Source of the DNA: Methylocella sp.
Lineage (GTDB): Bacteria > Pseudomonadota > Alphaproteobacteria > Rhizobiales > Beijerinckiaceae
Assembly: GCA_037200525.1 (NCBI GenBank)
Contig: JBBCGG010000001.1
Span: 2,026,501-2,090,500 of the forward strand
DNA: 64,000 nt
Reading direction: 5' to 3'
The notes beneath the pieces were generated by a model that saw only the letters and a program-made list of their open reading frames with translations, did no database searches and was not told where the DNA came from. Below, piece by piece: positions 16,850 through 26,719 of the stretch (position 1 is its first letter; each line of letters starts with the position of its first letter). Position numbers and translations under genes: made by a program.

Positions 16850-18496
16850 GTGATCTCAACGTTGGATCCGAAGGGAGCCGGCGCGGTTAAGCCCGGCTTT
16901 CTTTCCCGCGAATATACCGTCGCAAAGCCCGGCTTCAATCGATGGCTTGTGCCGCCCGCGGCGCTCGCCATTCATTTATGCATCGGCATGGCGTACGGGT
17001 TGAGCGTGTTCTGGTTGCCGCTGTCGCGCGCCATCGGTCTCGATAAATCCGCTTCGTGCCCGGATATGTCCGTATTCAGCGCCTTGTTCACGCGCACCTG
17101 CGATTGGCAAGTCAGCGATCTTCTCGTTGTCTTCGAATGCGGCATCGTCTTCCTCGGGCTCTCCGCCGCTTTATTCGGCGGTTGGCTCGAGCGCGCCGGG
17201 CCGCGCAAAGCCGGCATGGTTTCCGCGCTCTGCTGGTCCGGCGGCTTTTTGCTTGGTTCCCTGGGCGTCTATCTGCACCAGCTGTGGCTGCTTTGGCTCG
17301 GCATTGGCGTCATCGGCGGCATAGGTCTGGGTCTTGGCTACATTTCGCCGGTGTCGACCTTGATCAAATGGTTCCCCGACAAGCGCGGCATGGCGACCGG
17401 CATGGCCATCATGGGTTTCGGCGGCGGCGCTCTGATCGGTTCGCCGCTCGCCAGTCTGCTGATGAATCATTTCAAAACGTCGACCGACGTCGGCGTCTGG
17501 CGGACGCTTCTGGTGATGGGCGTCATCTATTTGATTGTGATGCTCATCGGCGCGTTCGGCTATCGCGTTCCCCCCAAAGACTGGCTGCCGCAGGGCTGGG
17601 CTCCGTCGGCGCATAAGAGCGCCCTTGTGACCAGCGGCAATGTGGACCTCGCCGACGCGCATAAGACGCCGCAGTTCTGGCTGATCTGGGCGGTGCTCTG
17701 CCTCAACGTGTCGGCCGGGATCGGCGTTCTGTCCATGGCCTCGCCGATGTTGCAGGAGATTTTCGGCGGCAAATTGGTCGGTCAGCCGGACGTCGGTTTT
17801 TCGGCGCTAGACGCCGCGCACAAGGCGATGGTCGCGTCGATCGCCGCCGGGTTCGTCGGCCTGTTGTCCTTGTTCAATATCGCGGGCCGGTTCTTCTGGG
17901 CCTCCACATCCGATAAAATCGGGCGCAAGGTCACTTATTTCATCTTTTTTGGTCTTGGCATCCTTCTTTACGCCTCGGCCCCCAATTTCGCGCATCTAGG
18001 TTCGAAGGTGCTTTTCGTCTCAGCCTTCTGCATCATTCTGTCGATGTACGGCGGCGGCTTTGCAACTGTCCCCGCGTATCTCGCGGATGTCTTCGGCACG
18101 CGCTTTGTCGGCGCCATCCACGGCCGGTTGTTGACGGCTTGGTCGACGGCCGGCATCGTTGGACCAATTGTCGTCGGCCAAATTCGCGACAGGCAGATCG
18201 CGGCTGGAGTCGATCGCGCGCTCGTCTACGATCGCACCCTTTATATCCTCGCGGGTTTTCTCGCCGTCGGGTTCATTTGCAATGCATTGATCCGGCCGGT
18301 TCATAAGAAATGGCTGATGAAGGATGTATCGGCGAAGGTGGCGCAGGCCACCAAGGTTGGTCCAGGTGCCAGCTCGGTTCAGATCGGCTGCGGCGAGTCC
18401 GATGCGGTCGCGGGATTCGCCTGGGCGTTGGTGGGCATTCCCGTTCTTTGGGGCGTTTGGAAAGCGATCGAAAGCGCTGTGAGAACCTTCCAGTAA
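16850..18496 (+). CDS. OFA-family MFS transporter (oxalate:formate antiporter-like)
   Basis: A 548 aa major facilitator protein. It has the N-terminal segment RWLVPPAALAIHLCIGMAYGLSVFWLPLS and 12 core helices, including the glycine-rich IGVIGGIGLGLGYISPVSTLIKWFPDKRGMATG typical of OxlT-like proteins (quoted as separate stretches), plus an additional C-terminal hydrophobic helix. Start GTG 16850 has GGGAGG six bases upstream. The 84-bp distance from oxdC suggests co-transcription. OxlT exchanges oxalate for formate. Here, with a probably periplasmic decarboxylase, uptake of formate or of oxalate are both possible. Longer than OxlT by about 130 residues. Confidence 0.82.
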   Translation: MISTLDPKGAGAVKPGFLSREYTVAKPGFNRWLVPPAALAIHLCIGMAYGLSVFWLPLSRAIGLDKSASCPDMSVFSALFTRTCDWQVSDLLVVFECGIVFLGLSAALFGGWLERAGPRKAGMVSALCWSGGFLLGSLGVYLHQLWLLWLGIGVIGGIGLGLGYISPVSTLIKWFPDKRGMATGMAIMGFGGGALIGSPLASLLMNHFKTSTDVGVWRTLLVMGVIYLIVMLIGAFGYRVPPKDWLPQGWAPSAHKSALVTSGNVDLADAHKTPQFWLIWAVLCLNVSAGIGVLSMASPMLQEIFGGKLVGQPDVGFSALDAAHKAMVASIAAGFVGLLSLFNIAGRFFWASTSDKIGRKVTYFIFFGLGILLYASAPNFAHLGSKVLFVSAFCIILSMYGGGFATVPAYLADVFGTRFVGAIHGRLLTAWSTAGIVGPIVVGQIRDRQIAAGVDRALVYDRTLYILAGFLAVGFICNALIRPVHKKWLMKDVSAKVAQATKVGPGASSVQIGCGESDAVAGFAWALVGIPVLWGVWKAIESAVRTFQ

Positions 18497-18902
18497 GTAT
18501 GCGACAAACACGGAACATGATTGCCCCCCAACCATGTTCGCCGTTCGCCGTGCTGCGCCGTTGCGCGAGGCTTTGCGATGCGATCTCGATCGTTCGTCGC
18601 CGCCTCGCGACGGCGCTGGCGTTCATGACGCAAGCAGAACGCCGGAAGAAGATAGGCCGACGACAGTGAAAGTCGATTGCTGTATTGCAAAGCTTTTGCC
18701 AACGCTCGAATCCGACGTCGACGAAACGAAGTCGCAATTTGCGAATTGAGAATATTCATAATATATATGTCGTCGCATTTGACGCTTCCGATTAAGCTAC
18801 GACTTAACATTATTAGAGCAAACGGGCGTCGATTCGGCGTCCGCGTGCGTATCCGTGTCTGTGAAATCGTCCACGCTTACTGTGGCGTACAGGGTCGATG
18901 AC
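18497..18902. other. Intergenic region before the acyltransferase gene
   Basis: No gene recognised in 406 bp. An AT-rich stretch at 18745-18775 (AATATTCATAATATATATG) is a candidate promoter region for the following gene. Open frames here look like non-coding high-GC background. Confidence 0.45.
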
Positions 18903-20069
18903 ATGAGACCGACAATTAAAAGCGGCTTCCGGTGCGAGGTTAAAACCATCGGTGATTTGGAGGCGTTCGCGACCCTGCGTCACGATTGGGAAAAGCTCGC
19001 CGCCATCGCCGAAGATTATTTCCAATGCGCGACATATGAGTATTGCGAACTGGCGGCGTCGCGTATTTTTTCCGAGAAAAGCTCCGTTGATGTGGCGATG
19101 GTCCACGGCGACCAGGGTTTGATGGCGATCTGGCCGCTTGCGATTCATCGCAAAGGCCTGCTGCGAATTGCAACGGGCTTGACGTGCGGCAGTGGCGAAG
19201 AATATGGCGGCCCGCTCGTCAGAAACGCAGCGGATAGAGCGCTTGTTACGACGACCCTTGGCGCAGCGCTGAAAGCACATGCGGACATTCTGGAAGTTGT
19301 CTCGGTTCGAGACGGTAGCGCATTGCAGGAAGCGCTCGATGCGGCTCCGCAGTCGTGGACGCTCTCATTGTTGCCGAAGACGCTGGGCGCGCTTCCGGGG
19401 TACGCCGTGGCGCTGCGCGGGATCAGCCAATGGGAGGATTTTTTCGCTACGCTTCCGCGATCGCTTCGCCGCAACTTACGCCGCGATTTCAAGCGACTAA
19501 GCGCGCTGGGGCGCATTGAGATCGGATGGTCCGCTACGGTCGAGGATGCGAATGCGGTTTTGACTTGGCTGTTTGCGCACAAACGGCAATGGTCTCAGTC
19601 TCACGGATTCAATACGCAGTATCTAAAAGACGATCGGTTAAAGGATTTCTTCATCGCGCTCGCCGATCGAACAGATTTATCGACCGTTCCACTTGTCTCA
19701 TTCGTGAAGGTGGACGGCGTGCCAGTCGCGGCCGCGGTGAGCCTGGTCAGCAAGTCATGCGTGGAAGGCTTCTTTACAACCTACGACGAAGCATTCCGCT
19801 TATATTCGGTTGGAACCCTGCTGGTGGAGTTCCTTGTGAAGTGGGCGCATGCAAACAAGCTTGATTTTGATTTCCGGCCACTGGATGGCGACTATAAAGC
19901 GATTTGGGCAAATCAAAAATCGTCTCACAAGACGCGCATTATCTTCCTTTCCGCGCGTGGTCGTCTTGCCGAATTTTCATTGTTCGGAGCCCTTGCTTCT
20001 CGTGGGTGGACCAAACTTCGAAAGATCCCCGCCTCGATTTTTGAAAGAGCCAGAGCGCGCGTCGCTTGA
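18903..20069 (+). CDS. GNAT-fold acyltransferase of the CelD/BioF2 (FemAB-like) type
   Basis: A 388 aa protein resembling the Acetyltransf_6 family (CelD-like), which carries a duplicated GNAT fold. Recognisable parts are the N-terminal FATLRHDWEKLA and YEYCELAASRIF, the central FFATLPRSLRRNLRRDFKRL, and the C-terminal FVKVDGVPVAAAVSLV, YDEAFRLYSVGTLLVEFLV and DFRPLDGDYKAIWANQK. Such proteins are linked to polysaccharide or lipid modification but few are characterised. ATG 18903 is chosen because AGGG precedes it; GTG 18855 would extend it by 16 residues. The next gene encodes a methyltransferase 68 bp on. Confidence 0.72.
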   Translation: MRPTIKSGFRCEVKTIGDLEAFATLRHDWEKLAAIAEDYFQCATYEYCELAASRIFSEKSSVDVAMVHGDQGLMAIWPLAIHRKGLLRIATGLTCGSGEEYGGPLVRNAADRALVTTTLGAALKAHADILEVVSVRDGSALQEALDAAPQSWTLSLLPKTLGALPGYAVALRGISQWEDFFATLPRSLRRNLRRDFKRLSALGRIEIGWSATVEDANAVLTWLFAHKRQWSQSHGFNTQYLKDDRLKDFFIALADRTDLSTVPLVSFVKVDGVPVAAAVSLVSKSCVEGFFTTYDEAFRLYSVGTLLVEFLVKWAHANKLDFDFRPLDGDYKAIWANQKSSHKTRIIFLSARGRLAEFSLFGALASRGWTKLRKIPASIFERARARVA

Positions 20070-20137
20070 TAACCTCCGCCCATCGCCCGCTGTGGGCATG
20101 AAGCTATGCTACTGGCCTTTGGCAAGAGAGCGCAAAA

Positions 20138-20821
20138 ATGTCTATTTTGAGCTTACCGAATTTACGCCATTACAGGAGCAAGCTGCGGCTTGCTCTGGAT
20201 CGTTTTATCGACTGGCGCTGGGGCATTGTTACTATCCCAGAAATTGATGCAACCGCGAATGTCGGTCCGCAATCCGAAAGCGTCGGTAAATTTGATGACG
20301 CCTTACAAAACCAACCCGTCAGTTATCTTCTTGTGTTCTGGTTCCTCGGCCGAATTGTCTTCAGGCATGATGACGTGTTCTTCGATGTCGGATGCGGAGA
20401 TGGAAGAGCGCTGTGTTATGTCGCGCGAAGGCGCCTGTTGAAAGTGGTTGGAGTTGAATTATCTCCTGTCTTTGCTGAAAAGGCGCAGGCAAACGCGCGC
20501 AATTTAAAGCGCCGCTTGTCGCCGATCGAGGTGCGGTGTGGCGATGCGGTGGATATGGATTATAGCGCCGGGACCGTGTTCTTTTTCTTCAACCCTTTCG
20601 GCGCCAAAACATTGAAGCTGGTTTTGGACAACATCAAACAAACGATCGAGTCTAATCCTCGCTCAATACGCATCATATATCTGAACCCGGTTCATTCTTC
20701 AGTATTTAGGTCGTCCGGTTGGCTCAAACACGCTGGCGGCAGAAAAAGCAGGCTTATTAAGCTCGATATGGAGCTATGGACTTCTGAAGGTGACAGCCGA
20801 AACGCTGTGACCGAATTTTAA
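20138..20821 (+). CDS. Class I SAM-dependent methyltransferase
   Basis: A 227 aa protein with SAM-binding motif I FFDVGCGDGRALCYVARR (about residues 81-98), acidic motif II VVGVELSP and a motif resembling IV/V (TVFFFFNPFG). The pattern NPFG after a beta strand resembles a family of bacterial protein or small-molecule methyltransferases, but the substrate is not evident. It follows the CelD-like gene on the same strand and may act in the same modification. Ends convergent with the KAP NTPase. Confidence 0.75.
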   Translation: MSILSLPNLRHYRSKLRLALDRFIDWRWGIVTIPEIDATANVGPQSESVGKFDDALQNQPVSYLLVFWFLGRIVFRHDDVFFDVGCGDGRALCYVARRRLLKVVGVELSPVFAEKAQANARNLKRRLSPIEVRCGDAVDMDYSAGTVFFFFNPFGAKTLKLVLDNIKQTIESNPRSIRIIYLNPVHSSVFRSSGWLKHAGGRKSRLIKLDMELWTSEGDSRNAVTEF

Positions 20822-20846
20822 GTCGATCCGAGGCTTCGACGGTAGT

Positions 20847-22886
20847 TCACGAATTGAAGGAGAATAGCCGAACGGTCGCGGCGGCGCGCCGCGCAGCCCC
20901 GCCGGTCACCGGTCCTCCCGCGCCTGCAGCGGCGCCCAGCGCCTGAGCGACCCGGAAATCGCCCTTTTGCCAATCAAATTCGGCATCCTCCGCTGCGCCG
21001 GCGAGCGCTTCGTCTACAGCGGCGATTTCCTCGGGAGTTCCGCCGGCGTCCAGAGCCAGCATGAAGGCCAGCGCACCGCGCTGTTCCGGCTGGTTCGGCC
21101 ATTCCGCCCGCAGCAGCCGGTAGAGATTGACGAAACGCTTGACCGAGCGCGCCGAACGCCCGGCAAGGGGGGCTAATGCCGTGAGAAGATTGGTTTCGGC
21201 CTCGCTCAGCGGTTCGTCGAGCGCTGAGCGTCCGGCTTCGCTAAAGGTGAGCGCCTGCTTTGACGTTGCGCTGCCCAGAATGTTCCGAACCTGCGCCGAA
21301 AAGCCATCCTGCGCGGCGATTTTGCCGACCTGGAGCGGCACCTGAATCCATTTGTCGAGGCTGAAGGCATCGCCGCCGAAAGCGGCGGGATCGGCCGCGA
21401 TCAGGCTTACATAGCCCGGCCCGAGCAGGCTGCGGACATGGATAAGAATTTCCCGCGCCCGAGAGGTTGGCGCAAGGTCAAGATTGTCGAGCGCGATGAT
21501 GATTCGCTGCGGCGCTTCGCTTGTCTTCGCATTGCTCTGGCCCCGCCTCTGGACCAAGGCGCCGACTGCTGCGATGAAGCGCTGAGCCTGTTGCCTGACG
21601 ACATCGCCAGTGAATGGCGAGGGCTCGGCAAGCGCCGGATTTGCCGAATGAAGGGCCCCTGCGCGCCGTTCCGCCTCGGTGGCGCGGCGGCTGAGATTAT
21701 CGACTTCCGCCGCAAGATCCTGCACGCGGCGAGCCTGATGCCCAAAATTGCCGTCCGTCTCGCGCCGGCGATCGGAAAGATCGCTTCGCAGCAGGCTCGC
21801 GCCGCGAAATGCGAGCTGCAGCAGCCGCAAAGCCCGCCAAACATTGACGACGAGCGCGAGCCCGGCGCCGAAAAACGCCAGCTGGCGCAGGCTCAAGAGC
21901 CAATCCATATGCGCCCCGATCCAATTGGCGGCGGAGACGAGTTGTTCGTTCCGGCGCAAAAGACCGAGCCATGCGTCCTGCGCGTCAACGGCTGCGCCGA
22001 GCCCGATGCCGGCGAGGACCAGAAGAATGGCGGTGATGATGAGTTTCATCTGTCCTTTCAGCGCCCAAAAGGCGCCGAAAGCGAAATTCAGCCGGGCGGG
22101 GGCGCTGCTGTCGGCGATGGTGCGGACCATGTCTTTGTAGCCCGGGATGGGATCGCCGCTAATGCCGAACCGGGCCATAGTGGTCTTGATTCGATTTCGG
22201 CGCCTCGCCGCATAAGCATCGACCTGCGAGCCCGGCGTCTCATAGAGCACGGTGTCGGTCAGCCGCGCGCGGCGGGAGTCCGCCTCCTCCAAAGATCGCC
22301 GCTCAGCCTCGAGTTTCAGGCGCGCGGCGTCGAGGCGCTCAAAGGCTTCGCGCGCGGCGACGCCCGGATCGCGGGCGGCGTGGGCCGCCTCGAGCGCCAG
22401 AGCAGGGAAGGTTTTGGCGAGACGCGCGTAAAGGACTCCGGCCAGCGCCTCGGCAGGATGCCCGTCGAGGTCGGCGGCATTGACGCGCAGGGTCAGAATG
22501 CTGGTCAGAAAAGGCGTCGTAGCGGCTCCTCGCGCGGCGACGCTCAAGGTTTCGATCAAACGAACGAGCTTGTTGAGAGCGAGGCTCTTGCCGGACCCGG
22601 ATGGTCCAAGAAGTCCGATGGCGAACGGCGTTTGCGTGCGGCCATGGGCGGCAAGTTCGGCGAGGAGGCTCAACGGCGCGTCAAGACCAAGCGCATTTGA
22701 CGACAGCGCATCGGCGTCGCCGGCGTCATCGGCCGCAAAGACGGCGTCCAGCCGCGAGGCGGCGGGGGCCGGCGAATCGACCGCTTTGGTCACGGCGCGC
22801 GCGGCGGGCGGCGTCGGAGCGATCGGCTCCGCTCCTCTTGCGCCAGGGATAATCGTTCCAAGGTTCCGCAATCCGAAATCAGGCAA
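20847..22886 (-). CDS. KAP-family P-loop NTPase, membrane-anchored
   Basis: A large P-loop ATPase of about 679 aa. It has Walker A GPSGSGKSLALNKL, Walker B-like RIIIALDNLDL and, between them, two hydrophobic segments (LIITAILLVLAGIGLGAA and FFGAGLALVVNVWRAL) that mark the KAP type, where membrane helices are inserted in the NTPase domain. KAP proteins organise membrane complexes and some act in phage defence. The frame is open upstream to 23045, but TTG 22886 (MPDFGLRN) is preferred because AAGGA precedes it by about 8 bases and the extension is poorly protein-like. Stands alone, with no defence partner nearby. Confidence 0.72.
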   Translation of the reverse strand: MPDFGLRNLGTIIPGARGAEPIAPTPPAARAVTKAVDSPAPAASRLDAVFAADDAGDADALSSNALGLDAPLSLLAELAAHGRTQTPFAIGLLGPSGSGKSLALNKLVRLIETLSVAARGAATTPFLTSILTLRVNAADLDGHPAEALAGVLYARLAKTFPALALEAAHAARDPGVAAREAFERLDAARLKLEAERRSLEEADSRRARLTDTVLYETPGSQVDAYAARRRNRIKTTMARFGISGDPIPGYKDMVRTIADSSAPARLNFAFGAFWALKGQMKLIITAILLVLAGIGLGAAVDAQDAWLGLLRRNEQLVSAANWIGAHMDWLLSLRQLAFFGAGLALVVNVWRALRLLQLAFRGASLLRSDLSDRRRETDGNFGHQARRVQDLAAEVDNLSRRATEAERRAGALHSANPALAEPSPFTGDVVRQQAQRFIAAVGALVQRRGQSNAKTSEAPQRIIIALDNLDLAPTSRAREILIHVRSLLGPGYVSLIAADPAAFGGDAFSLDKWIQVPLQVGKIAAQDGFSAQVRNILGSATSKQALTFSEAGRSALDEPLSEAETNLLTALAPLAGRSARSVKRFVNLYRLLRAEWPNQPEQRGALAFMLALDAGGTPEEIAAVDEALAGAAEDAEFDWQKGDFRVAQALGAAAGAGGPVTGGAARRAAATVRLFSFNS

Positions 22887-23141
22887 GGCGCATATCCTTA
22901 TTGAGGCGATTTGCTGTAGAATTAGACCGACAACGCCCGTTCTCTTGGCGAAATTCTCGGCCTGCCGACGTTCAGGCGCAAGTAGGCGGGCGAATATAAC
23001 GGAGACAACACCCAAATCTTTTTCGGCGCCTTTCGCTTTGTTCACGGCGCAGGTTTTTCACAGCGGTCTGGACCGCCCAGCCGCGCCCGTCTACATAGCG
23101 TTCCAACATTCCCAACTCTCAGACAACGGATGCGAGCCCCA

Positions 23142-24794
23142 ATGGCGCGGCAGTTCATTTACCACATGCAGGGCCTGACCAAGACCTTTTCCACCGGAAA
23201 GAAGGTTTTGGAAAACGTCAACCTTTCCTTTTACCCAGACGCCAAAATCGGCGTCCTCGGCGTCAACGGCGCCGGTAAATCGACGCTTTTGAAGATCATG
23301 GCCGGAATCGACAAGGAATATACCGGCGAAGGTTTTGTCGCCGAAGGCGCCAAGGTCGGCTATTTGCCGCAAGAGCCGGCGCTCGACAGCAGCCTCGACG
23401 TGCGCGGCAATGTGATGCTCGGCGTGGCGTCGAAAAAGGCGATTCTCGATCGCTATAATGATCTCGCCATGAATTACTCCGACGAGACCGCCGATGAGAT
23501 GACCAAATTGCAGGACGAGATCGAGGCGCGCGGCCTCTGGGATCTCGACGCGCAGGTCGATCTCGCCATGGACGCTATGGGCTGTCCGCCGGACGATTGG
23601 AAAGTCGACAAGCTATCGGGCGGCGAGCGCCGCCGCGTTGCGCTCTGCAAATTGCTGCTCGAACAGCCGGAGCTGTTGCTGCTCGACGAACCGACCAACC
23701 ATCTCGACGCGGAAACCGTCAATTGGCTCGAGGGGCATCTCCGCAACTATCCGGGCGCGATCCTGATCGTCACCCATGATCGCTATTTCCTCGACAATGT
23801 GACGGGTTGGATTCTCGAGCTCGATCGCGGCCGCGGCATTCCCTATGAGGGCAATTATTCGTCCTGGCTGAAGCAGAAGCAAAAACGCCTGCAGCAGGAA
23901 GGCCGCGAAGATGAAGCGCGCCAACGCCAATTGGAGTCTGAGGCGAGTTGGATCGCCTCGAGCCCAAGGGCGCGGCAAGCCAAGTCCAAAGCGCGCATCC
24001 AGCGCTATGACGATCTCGTCGCCAAGCAAAACGATAGGGCGCCCGCGGCGGGACAGATCCTCATCCCGGTGGCCGAGCGGCTCGGCAATAATGTCATCAA
24101 TTTCAACCATCTGTCGAAAGCGTTCGGCGACAAGCTTCTGATCGATGACCTCTCGTTCAAATTGCCGCCGGGCGGCATCGTCGGCGTCATCGGTCCCAAT
24201 GGCGCCGGCAAGACGACTTTGTTCCGCATGATCACCGGCCAGGAGAAACCCGATTCCGGGACGATCGAGATCGGCGATTCGGTCAAGTTCGGCTATGTCG
24301 ATCAGTCGCGCGACGCCCTCGACCCGAAGAAGAACGTCTGGGAGGAAATCTCCGACGGCAATGAAATCATCTACCTCGGCAAGCGCGAGATGAATTCACG
24401 CGCCTATACGGGCGCGTTCAATTTCAAGGGTCCCGACCAGCAGAAGAAGGTTGGCCAGCTATCAGGGGGCGAGCGCAACCGCGTGCATCTCGCCAAGATG
24501 CTGAAGTCGGGGGCCAATTTGTTGCTGCTCGACGAGCCGACCAATGATCTTGACGTCGACACCTTGCGCGCGCTTGAAGATGCGCTCGCGGATTTCGCCG
24601 GTTGCGCTGTGATCATCTCGCATGATCGCTTCTTCCTCGATCGCATCGCCACCCATATCCTCGCCTATGAAGGCGACAGCCATGTCGAATGGTTCGAAGG
24701 CAACTTTGCAGACTACGAAGAGGACAAGAAGCGCCGATTGGGCCAGGACAGCCTCATTCCGCACCGGATGAAGTACAAGAAATTCTCGCGGTAG
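23142..24794 (+). CDS. ettA: Energy-dependent translational throttle protein EttA (ABC-F)
   Basis: A soluble ABC-F protein that binds the ribosomal E site and tunes translation to ATP/ADP ratio. It has two ABC domains: Walker [10 protein letters not shown] with signature [11 protein letters not shown], and GPNGAGKTT with [11 protein letters not shown], joined by a charged linker ([20 protein letters not shown] region). The 550 aa length equals E. coli EttA (555). Start ATG 23142 ([12 protein letters not shown]) matches the family; ATG 23130 would add four residues. It is followed by a strong hairpin. Confidence 0.92.
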   Translation: MARQFIYHMQGLTKTFSTGKKVLENVNLSFYPDAKIGVLGVNGAGKSTLLKIMAGIDKEYTGEGFVAEGAKVGYLPQEPALDSSLDVRGNVMLGVASKKAILDRYNDLAMNYSDETADEMTKLQDEIEARGLWDLDAQVDLAMDAMGCPPDDWKVDKLSGGERRRVALCKLLLEQPELLLLDEPTNHLDAETVNWLEGHLRNYPGAILIVTHDRYFLDNVTGWILELDRGRGIPYEGNYSSWLKQKQKRLQQEGREDEARQRQLESEASWIASSPRARQAKSKARIQRYDDLVAKQNDRAPAAGQILIPVAERLGNNVINFNHLSKAFGDKLLIDDLSFKLPPGGIVGVIGPNGAGKTTLFRMITGQEKPDSGTIEIGDSVKFGYVDQSRDALDPKKNVWEEISDGNEIIYLGKREMNSRAYTGAFNFKGPDQQKKVGQLSGGERNRVHLAKMLKSGANLLLLDEPTNDLDVDTLRALEDALADFAGCAVIISHDRFFLDRIATHILAYEGDSHVEWFEGNFADYEEDKKRRLGQDSLIPHRMKYKKFSR

Positions 24795-24803
24795 GGTTTT
24801 GTT

Positions 24804-24839
24804 GACCTCGCGCCGGGCCGTACGCCCGGGCGCGAGGTC
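24804..24839. terminator. GC-rich inverted repeat after ettA
   Basis: GACCTCGCGCCGGGC and GCCCGGGCGCGAGGTC form a near-perfect 15-16 bp stem with a short loop and one bulged base, nine bases after the ettA stop. There is no T-tract on either strand, so it is not a standard intrinsic terminator. It could still block convergent transcription from the DUF3309-like gene, or protect the ettA mRNA 3' end. Confidence 0.5.
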
Positions 24840-24987
24840 ATGCATAGCGATGATCCGGCGCGATAGCGTGTTGGAACTCGGGGATGCGAGAGTTTATCGC
24901 AAGGATCGCGACGCCTTGAAGTTTTATCAGCTTGGCAGCCGCATGATCCCGGAAGGGCTTCCTGCCGGGACCGAGCGTCACAACAAT

Positions 24988-25146
24988 CTAACGAAGGACC
25001 CCGAGAAGCCAAAGGATCAATAAAATAATAAGAACGGTTCCGAGGACGCCGCCGAGGCCAGCGCCGCCATATAGGCTGTGCGCATAGTAACCGCCGCCGC
25101 CGCCGAATATCAGGATCAATATTATAATAATCAGTAACGTGCTCAT
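24988..25146 (-). CDS. DUF3309-like small hydrophobic protein
   Basis: A 52 aa protein with two hydrophobic helices (TLLIIIILILIFGG and GTVLIILLILWLLGVL) around a Gly/Tyr-rich loop (GGGGYYAHSLYGGAGLGG), the pattern of DUF3309 miniproteins common in Hyphomicrobiales. ATG 25146 is preceded by a textbook AGGAGG five bases away. Probably membrane located. Family function unknown. Confidence 0.7.
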   Translation of the reverse strand: MSTLLIIIILILIFGGGGGYYAHSLYGGAGLGGVLGTVLIILLILWLLGVLR

Positions 25147-25281
25147 GGGCGCCTCCTGCCAGATCGCAAAAACACTGGCTATCCCCCGGCGAAAAGGTCG
25201 CCGAGCTTACGAAGCGCAACGCTGAACTCTTGAACTTGGTTCAAAATATTGCGCAACGCATGGAAAGGCGGGCGCTTTTAC

Positions 25282-25980
25282 TCAAGCAACGTGAAACACC
25301 TCGCTGAGCCCCTGGACCGCGTCCCACAATTCGTCGAAATGGCCGATCACCCGGTCTGGGTTAAAAGTCTCGACGGGCAGATCCGTATAGCCGAAATTGA
25401 CCGCGACGACGGGGACATTGGCGTTACGCGCGGCGTCGATGTCGGTTCTCGAATCGCCGACCATTATGGCGCGGCGAGGATCGCCCCCGGCCTTGGCGAT
25501 CGTCAGCAATAACGCCTCGCCATCCGGCTTGCTGACCGAAAACGTATCCTTGCCGCAGATCGCCTGGAAACGCTCGGCGACGCCGAGGGCGGTCAGCAGC
25601 AGCACCGACGAATATTCGATCTTGTTGGTGCAGACGGCAAAGCTCCAGCCAGCCTTCGCGAAACGGTCGAGCGCTGCGATGACGCCAGGATATAAAACCG
25701 TCTCGTCCGCGATATGAGCCTCGTAGTGCGCGAGATAATCGGTGAAAAGCTCGTCGAGCTGCTGTTCGCTCGCCTCGACCCCATTGGCTTTGAGGCCGCG
25801 TTGAACGAGAGCCTTCGCCCCCGCTCCGACCATGGCGCGCGCGTTGGGAAAAGAGATTGCGGCAAAACCCTCGCGCACGAGAATGGCGTTGAGGGTCGAG
25901 ATGAGGTCGGCCGCCGTGTCGGCGAGCGTGCCATCGAGATCGAAAACGAGCAGCGGACGGGACGAAAGATCTTGGGTCAT
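25282..25980 (-). CDS. gph: Phosphoglycolate phosphatase
   Basis: A HAD hydrolase of 232 aa that dephosphorylates 2-phosphoglycolate. The nucleophile motif LLVFDLDGTLADTAADL is at residues 9-25, the Lys motif region at KPDGEALLLTI and the acidic motif at IMVGDSRTDIDAARNANVPVVAV. It has the large alpha-helical cap of the Gph subfamily. ATG 25980 (MTQDLSSRP) begins just before the motif. Monocistronic on the minus strand. Other HAD functions such as pyrophosphatase (PpaX) are possible. Confidence 0.82.
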   Translation of the reverse strand: MTQDLSSRPLLVFDLDGTLADTAADLISTLNAILVREGFAAISFPNARAMVGAGAKALVQRGLKANGVEASEQQLDELFTDYLAHYEAHIADETVLYPGVIAALDRFAKAGWSFAVCTNKIEYSSVLLLTALGVAERFQAICGKDTFSVSKPDGEALLLTIAKAGGDPRRAIMVGDSRTDIDAARNANVPVVAVNFGYTDLPVETFNPDRVIGHFDELWDAVQGLSEVFHVA

Positions 25981-26162
25981 AGGCTCCTGCTTGGCAGCCG
26001 GTGGCGTCGCGCGGCAACATCAAGGATGGGGCGTTCAAAAGCAAGCCGAGGCTTTGCCCGTCCCGGGCGGAAGCGGACGCATTGCCCGCTCGATATTTAC
26101 GCGATTTAGTATAGAAACGCGACGAAACCGCGCATGAGATCAAGGCTCGAGGAGCTGACACG

Positions 26163-26585
26163 ATGGGGTTATTGGCGTTCTCGTTTTCTTGCCCGCTTTC
26201 TCGGCTTTCTCGGCCTTTTTCCGGCTCGGCCGCGCGCGGTCTTGCGGCCGGACTGGCGCTGTTTGGCGCGGCGCAGAACGCCGTCGCCGCGAATTATGAA
26301 TTTCTCGCCGCGCCCGAGACGGACCTCAACCGCGTTTATCGGCTTGACCGCGCAACGGGCGAGATCGGCGCCTGCCAATATGGGTTGAAGGAAGGCTCTG
26401 TCGGCGTCACCCTTTGCTATCCGCCGGGCGAAGGCGCCGGTCCGCAGTCGCAAAGCGAATATTCGCTGATCGCCTCGCGGCACGAGCGGGAAGGCGGCGT
26501 GTTTCGCGTCGATTTGCGCACTGGCATGATGTCGATTTGCTATGTGCTGAACGATGCCGTGGTCTGCACCCCTCAGGCGCGATGA
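26163..26585 (+). CDS. Hypothetical secreted protein
   Basis: A 140 aa protein with an N-terminal signal peptide (hydrophobic to about residue 42, ending NAVAANYE), then a repeat-like pair of segments NRVYRLDRATGEIGACQY and GGVFRVDLRTGMMSICYV. Each has the form V-x-R-[LV]-D-x-x-T-G-x-[IM]-x-x-C, suggesting two copies of a small beta unit. Function is unknown. GGAG about 10 bases before ATG 26163 supports the start. Present between gph and rpiA. Confidence 0.62.
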   Translation: MGLLAFSFSCPLSRLSRPFSGSAARGLAAGLALFGAAQNAVAANYEFLAAPETDLNRVYRLDRATGEIGACQYGLKEGSVGVTLCYPPGEGAGPQSQSEYSLIASRHEREGGVFRVDLRTGMMSICYVLNDAVVCTPQAR

Positions 26586-26719
26586 ATTGTTGGGCGCCCA
26601 ATTTTGGGCGTGACTTTTCGCGCGATGCGATCGAGAGGCCATCCCGGCTAAGCGACGCGCAAGGGTTGACGGGGCCGCTCGCGAGGGACTAACCCGCTGG
26701 CGCAGGCGCTTCGCCTGAA

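Noticed and set aside
22887-23045. 53-codon extension of the KAP NTPase frame
   Set aside because: TTG 22886 has a better ribosome binding site; the extension is not protein-like and may hold the promoter.
24804-24839. Hairpin as a standard intrinsic terminator
   Set aside because: Strong stem but no T-tract on either strand, so kept only as a structured element.
24799-25023. 74-codon frame after ettA
   Set aside because: Overlaps the strong hairpin and the DUF3309-like gene and is not protein-like.
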